NCBI RefSeq assembly: GCF_014466955.1
Contig: NZ_AP023396.1
Location: forward strand, 2,046,001 to 2,110,000
Length of the DNA: 64,000 bases
Direction of reading: 5' to 3'
DNA from: Nocardia wallacei
GTDB lineage: Bacteria > Actinomycetota > Actinomycetes > Mycobacteriales > Mycobacteriaceae
In this document: piece after piece, positions 8,131 to 15,714 of the stretch
Layout of the letters: each line of letters starts with the position of its first letter
How positions within the stretch are numbered: position 1 is the first letter of the stretch
The notes under the pieces: generated by a model
The model's database searches: none
Told to the model about the DNA's origin: nothing
Seen by the model: the letters and a program-made list of their open reading frames with translations, nothing else
Made by a program: the position numbers and the translations under genes

Positions 8131-9176
8131 GCGCCGGTGGCTGCGGCGGAACGGAGTGGGGCGGTGGCGAATTCGGTGAGACCTTCGGCGGGGGTGACCG
8201 CGGCGTGGAAGTCGAGGATCTCGGCCGCGCGTTGCGGACTTGCCACGATGTGGCGCACGTCGCCGGGGCGGTACTCGCCGGTGATCACGGGTGGTTTGCC
8301 GTTGGCGGCGCGGGCGAGCAGTTCGGCGACGGTGCGGATGTCGATGGGGGTGCCGGAGGAGATGTTGAGGGGCACGAAACCCGACGGCGGCTTCCGGATC
8401 GCGGCGACATTGGCGGCGGCGACATCACGCACGTGCACGAAATCCCGCATCTGGCCGCCGTCCTCGAACACGCGCGGCGCCTCGCCCGCCTCCAGCGCCG
8501 AACGGAAGATCGCCGCCACCCCGGAATACGGTGTGTCCCGGGGCATTCCGTCGCCGTAGACGTTGTGGTACCGCAATGCGGTCACCGTGCCGCCGGTCGC
8601 CGCCGCCCAGGCGCACGCGTAATTCTCCTGCGCCACCTTGCTCGCCGCGTACAGGCTGCGCGGGCGCAGCGGGCTGTCCTCCGCGATCGGGGCCCAGTCC
8701 AGTGGTTCGCCGCTCACCGGATCGCGATGGTCGAACCGGCCGCGGTCGAGGTCCTCGCGGCGGCGCGGGGGCGGGTCGGCGGTCTCGTGGCCCGCGCCGC
8801 GATAGCACCCCTCGCCGTACACCACCATCGACGACGCCAGCACCAGCCGCCGCACCCCGGCCCGCGCCATGGCCGCGAGCAGGACGGCGGTGCCCAGATC
8901 GTTGTGGCTGGCATAGGCGGGAGCGTCGGTGGCGCTGACCCCCGCGCCCACCACCGCGGCCTGGTGGCACACCACATCCACTCCGGCCAGCAGCGCCGCC
9001 ACCGCGTCGGGATCGCGGACATCGGCGCGGCGCACCCCGCCGGGCGGCGCGGCGTCGCGGCCATGGGCAGCGGCGAGCATGAGATCGGCCGCGACCACCT
9101 CCGCGCCCGCCTCGGCCAGGGCCTTGTGAACGTGCGAACCGATGAACCCGGCGGCGCCGGTCAGCAGAACCCGCAT
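8115..9176 (-). CDS. NAD-dependent epimerase/dehydratase, extended SDR (GalE3-like)
   Basis: 353 residues. The Rossmann glycine motif TGAAGFIGSH occupies residues 6-15. The catalytic Ser region is ASSMVVYGE (about 114-122) and the Tyr-Lys pair is Y176/K180 in YAASK. The C-terminal half has RYHNVYGDG and MRDFVHVRDVA, typical of NDP-sugar 4-epimerases and 4,6-dehydratases. M. tuberculosis carries galE3 (Rv0536) beside the Rv0539-Rv0541c set, which supports this name. It likely supplies an activated sugar for envelope glycans. The sugar cannot be fixed from sequence. Confidence 0.88.
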   Translation of the reverse strand: MRVLLTGAAGFIGSHVHKALAEAGAEVVAADLMLAAAHGRDAAPPGGVRRADVRDPDAVAALLAGVDVVCHQAAVVGAGVSATDAPAYASHNDLGTAVLLAAMARAGVRRLVLASSMVVYGEGCYRGAGHETADPPPRRREDLDRGRFDHRDPVSGEPLDWAPIAEDSPLRPRSLYAASKVAQENYACAWAAATGGTVTALRYHNVYGDGMPRDTPYSGVAAIFRSALEAGEAPRVFEDGGQMRDFVHVRDVAAANVAAIRKPPSGFVPLNISSGTPIDIRTVAELLARAANGKPPVITGEYRPGDVRHIVASPQRAAEILDFHAAVTPAEGLTEFATAPLRSAAATGAPTWQ

Positions 9177-9311
9177 CGGCTCAGGCGGGCAGGGCGGTCG
9201 AAGGCATCATGCCCACGATCTTCGCCGCTACGAGCCGCCGGAGCCGGGAACGCGGCGGGTGCGTCACGGATCGGTAAGAAATTCAGGCGACGGCACAGTC
9301 GCCGAGGTTCG

Positions 9312-9713
9312 TCAGAGCACCGCCTGGGTCTGGGTCACCTTGGCGACGAGTTTTCCGGCGTCGTCGTGAATCTCGGTCTCGACCACGATGAAGCTGCGGC
9401 CCGCGTGCAGGGCCCGCGCGGTGGCCACGGCGTACCCGGACCGGACCGCGCGCACGAAGTTCGTCTTCGACTCCACGGTCGTCGTCCCCTGCTTGCCCTC
9501 GGGCAGGTTCAGGAACGCGCACACCGCGCCGGTTGCGTCCGCCAGCGACATCAGCACGCCACCGTGCAGCGCCCCGCCCAGCGTGCACAGGCTCTCGTCC
9601 CAGGCCAGCCGGCTGCGCACCACATCGCGCCCGTGCTCGAGCACCTCCACCCCGAGTCGCTCGGTGAACGGCATGGTTCGGTGGAACAATCGCGTGCCCT
9701 CGGTATCGGTCAT
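9312..9713 (-). CDS. PaaI-type hotdog-fold thioesterase
   Basis: 133 residues, the normal length for a single hotdog domain. The family motif is clear: LGGALHGGVLMSLADATGAVCA, where the HGG turn and the Asp of the central helix are the usual active-site elements. ATG 9713 (MTDTEGTRLFHRTMPF) is the first start that matches the family N-terminus. It probably hydrolyses small or aromatic acyl-CoA esters. The neighbours do not suggest a pathway. Confidence 0.88.
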   Translation of the reverse strand: MTDTEGTRLFHRTMPFTERLGVEVLEHGRDVVRSRLAWDESLCTLGGALHGGVLMSLADATGAVCAFLNLPEGKQGTTTVESKTNFVRAVRSGYAVATARALHAGRSFIVVETEIHDDAGKLVAKVTQTQAVL

Positions 9714-9772
9714 GCGACGAGCATGCCGGGTGGCTACCGGCACGTCGATTACCCGCGGGGTAATGACCGGCG

Positions 9773-10444
9773 CTATGCGGCGGCGACCGTGGGCCGCACG
9801 CGCGGAACCCGGTGTGCCCGCGCCCGCACCGCCAGTGCCACCACCAACACGATCGGCGCGAAAAGCGGTGGCGCACCGAGCGTTATGCCGAGCACGAGGT
9901 CGGCGAGCGGCCCGGCGACCGCCAGATTCATCAACCAGGCCGGAGCGTTCCGGAGCCGCGGGCCGCGGTCGCCGAAGGCGGTTCTGCCCCACGGCTTCGC
10001 GAACGACACCCAGGCTTGGAAGGCCAGCCCGCCGCCCATCACCACCGCACCGATGATGGCGATCGCCACCGGACCCTGCCGCCCGGCGTCCGCGGCGGCG
10101 ACGATCTCGGGCATGCGCGGGCTCAGCACGAAGATGCCCACGCCGAGTTGGAACAGGGTGAGCACGAATTTCGCTGTCACCCAACGTCGTTGGAAATAGC
10201 CGAAGCTGGTACAGGCCGCCAGCAGGAATCCGGTGAACGCGGCGGCGTTGGCCGAGTACACCAGCACGGCCCGATCGAGCAGATCGGCGGCGTGCGCCGG
10301 TCCGGACTTACCCGGCCCGGGCGGGCTCACCGCACCGGCCGACATCAGCACCCCCAGCGCCACCGCCATGCTGGCCCATCCGACCGACGTCACTACGTGC
10401 AGCCACACCAGCAACTGCCGGGCTCGGCGACTCGACAATCCCAT
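9773..10444 (-). CDS. Integral membrane protein, DUF2269-like
   Basis: 223 residues with about six hydrophobic segments, including LLVWLHVVTSVGWASMAVALGVLM at the N-terminus, VLVYSANAAAFTGFLLAACTSFG, and VAIAIIGAVVMGGGLAFQAWVSF. The two conserved His/Trp positions in the first helix (WLHVVTSVGW) recall small haem- or redox-type membrane proteins such as DUF2269/CopD-like families, but I cannot assign a function. ATG 10444 is the start closest to the first helix. Confidence 0.75.
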   Translation of the reverse strand: MGLSSRRARQLLVWLHVVTSVGWASMAVALGVLMSAGAVSPPGPGKSGPAHAADLLDRAVLVYSANAAAFTGFLLAACTSFGYFQRRWVTAKFVLTLFQLGVGIFVLSPRMPEIVAAADAGRQGPVAIAIIGAVVMGGGLAFQAWVSFAKPWGRTAFGDRGPRLRNAPAWLMNLAVAGPLADLVLGITLGAPPLFAPIVLVVALAVRARAHRVPRVRPTVAAA

Positions 10445-10528
10445 GCCGACATGATGACCGGGGGAAGCCCGCCGCACATCCGGGATCGACCCTGAAATCT
10501 CCCCGAGGCGAGTGGGTCGAAACGCCGC

Positions 10529-11278
10529 TCAGCCCATGCGTCCCACGACGCCGCGCGGCAGCAGCGGCAGCACGATGTTCAAAGCGCGCCAAGGCCATTG
10601 CGGCACGCAGGCGCGCACGGTCTCACGTTCGATGGCGGCGACCATCGAGGCGACCCCTCGCTCCAGCGGCACGGCCAGCTTGTTGTCACCGGCTCGCGCC
10701 ACCATCTCGGTGGCGATGAAGCCGGGCTGCACGGTGGTCACCGCGATCGGGCTGCCACGCAACTCGGTGGTCAGCGCGTCGCCGAGAGCGGACAGGCCCG
10801 CCTTGCTGGCCGAGTAGGCGGCCTTCCTGCCCGGAAATCCGCGCACCGCGCTCATCGAGGAGATGAGCACCAGATGCCCCGAATCCTGTGCCCGGAAGAT
10901 CTGCAGCGCGGCCTCGGCCTGCGCCAGCGCGCCGACGAGGTTGGTGGTCACGGTCGCGATATTGGCGTCGGCGCGGCCGGTGCCGACGGGCGCGCCCTTG
11001 CCCAGACCGGCATTGACGATCACCCGGTCCAGTCCGCCGAGTTCGTCGCGGAGTTCGGTGAACACCGTGGGCACGGCCTCGTGATCGTTGACGTCGAGCC
11101 CGCGCACCGCGACGGTGATGCCGGGGTGCGCGGCCGACAATTCGGTGCGCAACTGCTCGAGATTGTCGACTCGGCGCGCGCAGAGTGCGAGGTCCCGCCC
11201 TCGTCGTGCGAATTCGCGAGCCATGCCCGCGCCGAGTCCCGAGCTCGCGCCCGTGATGAGAATCTTGCGCCTGGTCAT
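10529..11278 (-). CDS. Short-chain dehydrogenase/reductase
   Basis: 249 residues of a classical SDR. It has the TGASSGLGAGMA cofactor loop, the NAG motif in VIVNAGLGKG, catalytic Ser in LISSMSAVRG, and the YSASKAG motif with active-site Tyr and Lys. The C-terminal MVAAIERETVRACVPQWPWRALNIVLPLLP is typical of the mycobacterial SDRs with a hydrophobic tail. The substrate is unknown. It stands alone between divergent and same-strand genes. Confidence 0.9.
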   Translation of the reverse strand: MTRRKILITGASSGLGAGMAREFARRGRDLALCARRVDNLEQLRTELSAAHPGITVAVRGLDVNDHEAVPTVFTELRDELGGLDRVIVNAGLGKGAPVGTGRADANIATVTTNLVGALAQAEAALQIFRAQDSGHLVLISSMSAVRGFPGRKAAYSASKAGLSALGDALTTELRGSPIAVTTVQPGFIATEMVARAGDNKLAVPLERGVASMVAAIERETVRACVPQWPWRALNIVLPLLPRGVVGRMG

Positions 11279-11317
11279 GCGCCAACCCTATGGGATCACG
11301 GCACGACCGGCCCGCGC

Positions 11318-11548
11318 TCACATGAGATCGTCGAATTCCCCTGCGCTGCAGCCTCGAATCCAGGCGGCGAGTTCGGCGCGGGTGAAGATGAGCGCTCCGT
11401 CTTCGGGGTGGTTGCTGTTGCGCACGGCCACCGTGGTGTCGGGTAGCGCGGCGCATTCGACACAGTTGCCGTCCGGTCCGCTGAAACTGGACTTGCGCCA
11501 GCTGCTCGCGGGCAGCCCGGCGATCAGGGCGGCGTCCGATCTGGTCAT
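11318..11548 (-). CDS. DUF397 protein, without its usual HTH partner
   Basis: 76 residues with the family signature: WRKSSFSGPDGNCVECAAL, VAVRNSNHPEDGALIFTRAELAAWI. ATG 11548 has an excellent ribosome site (GGAGGA, 5 bases upstream); the longer frame to 11728 is not needed. DUF397 genes in actinomycetes normally sit beside an XRE-type regulator (BldB/WhiJ-like systems). No such gene is within several kilobases here. Confidence 0.88.
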   Translation of the reverse strand: MTRSDAALIAGLPASSWRKSSFSGPDGNCVECAALPDTTVAVRNSNHPEDGALIFTRAELAAWIRGCSAGEFDDLM

Positions 11549-12044
11549 GACTTCCTCCAAGACATGGGTTCCGATGGGTCGGCGACATTGCCATGCGGCG
11601 GAGGCCGGTAATGCGTTGTGACGGCCTCGATCCCCCGTGCCCGGCTGCGCCCTGGGGTGCGTAACCATTGGCAGCCGCGCTAATCCCGTGACTACGGTAC
11701 TTTCCACCGTGCGATTGCTGTAGTGCATTCGCCGAATTCGCAGATTCGCTGCGGGGCAGGTAGGGGTGTGTTCAGGGGTATTTGCCGGAGTTCAACCCTG
11801 CTATTCGGGCGTTATCGGGCCGCCACCACCCGGCTTCGCGTCATCGTAGCTGCGTAGATGCTGCTCACAGCCCATCTTGCGGGCTGTGCGGGACCGTCCT
11901 GCGGGTACCGATGCATATGCAGGTGTGGTTGCACCTGCTCGTGCACGCAGAAGGCGGGAATTCGCTGGATTCGCAAGATAATTCGCTTGTCGCGATACAA
12001 AAAGCGCGCGATCGATTTTCGGAAAACGATGCGAATTCGTTTCG
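11549..12044. other. Non-coding region with several hairpins between DUF397 gene and galK
   Basis: I find no convincing gene in these 496 bases, which are visibly less GC-rich than the surroundings. The stretch holds perfect inverted repeats at 11866-11888 (CACAGCCC, 7-base loop) and 11919-11938 (GCAGGTG, 6-base loop), and a weaker one at 11694-11710 (ACGGT-N7-ACCGT) that could be an operator for the DUF397 gene. The galK terminator lies at its right end. Confidence 0.6.
11998..12030 (-). terminator. Probable galTK terminator
   Basis: Read on the minus strand, 15 bases after the galK stop, ATCGTTTT-CCG-AAAAtCGAT can fold as a stem with one bulge (12011-12030), followed by a GC stretch and a run of five T (near 11998-12003). 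Confidence 0.5.
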
Positions 12045-13159
<1,115 letters not shown>

Positions 13160-13163
<4 letters not shown>

Positions 13164-14251
13164 CGCACCTCCCGCAGTTCGGCCGCGACCGTCTCCGGCG
13201 TGGTGTCGCTGATGAACACGCTCATCCCGGACTCCGATCCGGCCAGGTACTTCAATTTCCCGGCCGCCCGGCGGATCGAGAAGAGCTGTAAGTGCAGCCA
13301 CCAATCAGCGCGCGGCACACCGGATTTCGGCGTCGGCGCCTGATTCCAGGCGGCTATGTAAGGCATGGGGGTGTCGAAGCGGTGGGCGAAGCGGCGCAGC
13401 ACGTCCAGATACAGCGCCGCGAAACCGTCGCGCTGCGCCTCGTCGAGGTCGGGCAGGTCGGCGACGCGGCGATGCGGATACAGCTGCACCTCGTACGGCC
13501 AGCGCGCGAACGGCGGGACGAAGGCGGTCCACTCCTCGTTGGCGGCCACCACCCGCGACTCGGCCGCGCGTTCCGCGGCGAGCAGATCGCCGAACAGGTT
13601 GGCGTCGTGCGACTTCCGGTATCGCGCTACGTTCTCGGCGATCTTGGCCACGCGCGGAGTGACGAACGGGTAGGCGTAGATCTGACCGTGCGGGTGCGAC
13701 AGCGTCACCCCGATCTCCTCGCCGTGGTTCTCGAAGCAGAACACCTGGCCGATGCCGTCGAGTTCGCCGAGTTCGGCGCTGCGGTGCGCCCACACGTCCA
13801 GCACCAGCCGGGCCCGCCGCGAATCCAGCTCCGCGAACGAGGAATCGTGAATGCTGGTGAAGCACACCACTTCACAGCGGCCGAAGCCGTCGCGCAGGGG
13901 AGTCAGCGGCGAACCCGTCACGGTGTCGGGGAGTTCCGCGTGGTCGGCCGACAGCGAGGGGAAGCGGTTCTCGAAAACCGCTACCTGGTAATCGGATTCG
14001 GGGATCTCGGTGGACCGGTGCGGAGTCGACGGGCACAGCGGGCACAGATCGGCCGGCGGCAGGAAGGTACGGGTCTGCCGGTGCGAGGCGATCACGACCC
14101 ACTCGCTCAGCAGCGGGTCGAAGCGGCGCTGGGAATGGGTGTGGGTCCGCGGCAGATCGCGGGTGTCGGTCGCGGTGCGCGCTACCCCCGGGTCGGCGTC
14201 GAAGTACAGGATCTCCCTGCCGTCGGCCAGTTCGCGGCGGGTGGTGATCAC
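13160..14251 (-). CDS. galT: Galactose-1-phosphate uridylyltransferase
   Basis: 363 residues. The active-site HPHGQ is at residues 186-190, with H188 as the uridylylated residue; a C70-x2-C73 pair in LCPLCP is the expected zinc site. The C-terminal domain shows WPYEVQLYPHR. The family N-terminus (RELADGREILYFD) fixes the start near GTG 14251. This GTG has no ribosome site of its own; it overlaps (GTGA) the stop of a 17-codon leader ORF that has a good one. Expression is therefore probably coupled to leader translation. A LacI-type palindrome lies upstream. Confidence 0.93.
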
Positions 14252-14301
14252 CGCGGCACCGGGGCCGGGGTGGGTGTGCGGTCGGGTGGCAGCGGTGCCA
14301 T
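14248..14301 (-). CDS. Proline-rich 17-residue leader peptide of galTK
   Basis: ATG 14301 is preceded by GGAGG (complement of 14307-14311) at 5 bases, the best ribosome site in this region. The frame reads MAPLPPDRTPTPAPVPR and ends with TGA at 14250-14248, overlapping the galT GTG start. Six of 17 residues are proline, including a PP pair. It may couple translation to galT or slow ribosomes. The other explanation is a one-base sequence error or frameshift that detached a true galT N-terminus. Confidence 0.55.
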   Translation of the reverse strand: MAPLPPDRTPTPAPVPR

Positions 14302-14354
14302 GACAACCTCCGAGGGAAGCTCGACAGACTCAGCCGGACACTACACCGGACGAT

Positions 14355-14368
14355 TGTGAGCGCTCACA
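14355..14368. promoter_or_regulatory. LacI-family-type operator upstream of galT
   Basis: TGTGAGCGCTCACA is a perfect 14-base palindrome. With flanks it matches 16 bases (ATTGTGAGCGCTCACA) of the ideal symmetric lac operator, and it fits the LacI-family core with a central CG. It is 54 bases upstream of the leader start, next to a possible -10 (TAGTGT on the minus strand), so it could block the galTK promoter. The regulator is not in the window. Confidence 0.7.
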
Positions 14369-14417
14369 TCGGGTGCGGAGAGTACCGCGGCACTGCGAGT
14401 CGCGGTGCCGCGGTAGG

Positions 14418-14840
14418 TCAGAACTCGCTGCCGAACAGACCGCCCGGTCCGTAGGAACCGGTGGGCGGCGGTGCGGGCACCATCACCCAGGGGCCGCAGT
14501 TGGTCGTCTGGAAGGCGACATCGCCCGGCTTGATCAGCACCCGGACCGGGGTGGTCCGGGTCAGGTCGCTGGCGATGATGAACTGGTTCGGATCGGGGTC
14601 ACTCGCCTCCGGCACCTTGCGCAAGCGCTGCCAGTAGCAGGCGTGGACCGGGTCGGTGGTCCCGGGCGCCTGGTAGATGCCGGGCTGGATGTCGACACCC
14701 ACCCGGTACAGCCCGTCACCGGGGACGTTCGTCGCCGGGTCGGCGGCGGCGGTTCCGGATCCGAGCACGGTCACCGCGGCGGCCACGGCTCCCGCGATCA
14801 CAAGCGTGCGTCCACGCACGGCGTTCCTCCTCGACTTCAT
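14418..14840 (-). CDS. Secreted protein of unknown function
   Basis: 140 residues. A signal peptide is clear: basic MKSRRNAVRGRT, a hydrophobic core VIAGAVAAAVTVLGSG, then TAAADPA as the cleavage region. The mature part has VPGDGLYRVGVDIQPGIYQAPG and ends Gly/Pro-rich. The pattern GLY-VG-DI-PG-Y recalls small secreted Nocardia and mycobacterial proteins of unknown role. Two mature cysteines (HACYW, TTNCGPW) could form a disulfide. The start is ATG 14840, just before the basic region. Confidence 0.85.
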   Translation of the reverse strand: MKSRRNAVRGRTLVIAGAVAAAVTVLGSGTAAADPATNVPGDGLYRVGVDIQPGIYQAPGTTDPVHACYWQRLRKVPEASDPDPNQFIIASDLTRTTPVRVLIKPGDVAFQTTNCGPWVMVPAPPPTGSYGPGGLFGSEF

Positions 14841-15033
14841 GTGCGGGCCGCCGATCGGTCCGGACGGCCGCGGAAGTTCCCCGTGACTTCCGGGGGTCCG
14901 GTCTATCAGAGTTCGCGAGATCGATTGGCCGGAATGATGAAATTCGGTGGCGCGCCACAGCCGCCCGGTGGACTCGCGAAAATTGATGTGCGCGCGGCGA
15001 TGCCTTCCGTGCGCTTCTCGCGATATTCCAGGC

Positions 15034-15603
15034 ATGAGTGGTCTCCGGTCTGTTTCCCCCGACAGTGACATCGCCTGCGGCCCGCGGTGCGCCCGACTGT
15101 GTACCCGAGCCGGGCTGGCCGCGGTGCTCGCCGCCGATCAGGGACTATTGCATTGGCGGGCGATGCGGAGGCTGGGCGACACCGGTCTGGCCGAGCACGC
15201 GGTGCAGGACACGCTGCTGCGGGCGTGGCGCGGCTGCGGGACCTACGATCCCGACAAGAGCAGCGTGCGCACCTGGTTGTTGTCGATCGAGCGCAATGTG
15301 CTCACCGATCTCGCGCGGATGCGTGCCGTGCGGCCGGCCGAGGCGAGCTGGGACGACTTCGCCGAGACCGCCGACCGGCGTGGGGCTCGCCCCGACTTCG
15401 CCGACACGCTGGCGGACGGTCTGCTCGTTTCCGAACTGCTGGCCCGGCTGCCCGATCCCCAGCGACACGCCGTGGTGCAGGTGATTCTGCACGATCGCGC
15501 TTACCGAGATGTTGCTGAGGACCTCGGCGTGCCGGTCGGGACCGTCAAGACCCGGGTGCATTACGCACTAAGGTCACTGCGTCAGCTCCCTCGAAGCGCC
15601 TGA
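15034..15603 (+). CDS. ECF-type RNA polymerase sigma factor
   Basis: 189 residues. Region 2 is visible as HWRAMRRLGDTGLAEHAVQDTLLRAWRG and TWLLSIERNVLTDLAR; region 4 as LARLPDPQRHAVVQVILHDRAYRDVAEDLGVPVGTVKTRVHYALRSLRQ. ATG 15034 (MSGLRSV) is taken because the upstream part is Cys/Arg-rich and overlaps the divergent promoter. Neither neighbour looks like an anti-sigma factor. The gene diverges from the secreted-protein gene and precedes the amidase by about 110 bases. Confidence 0.9.
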   Translation: MSGLRSVSPDSDIACGPRCARLCTRAGLAAVLAADQGLLHWRAMRRLGDTGLAEHAVQDTLLRAWRGCGTYDPDKSSVRTWLLSIERNVLTDLARMRAVRPAEASWDDFAETADRRGARPDFADTLADGLLVSELLARLPDPQRHAVVQVILHDRAYRDVAEDLGVPVGTVKTRVHYALRSLRQLPRSA

Positions 15604-15714
15604 GTGTGGCAGTAACGGTTCGGTAACTGTGCTTGCGTGACGGGACCTCTGTTGCCAGAGTGAACCACTGGGTTTGGTGTTACTAGTGGGAAGGGAGGGG
15701 CGACCCGCTACTGG

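Noticed and set aside
15604..15714. Possible riboswitch or operator before the amidase gene (repeated GTAAC/GGTAA-type words)
   Set aside because: The arms do not form a true inverted repeat and no known element fits.
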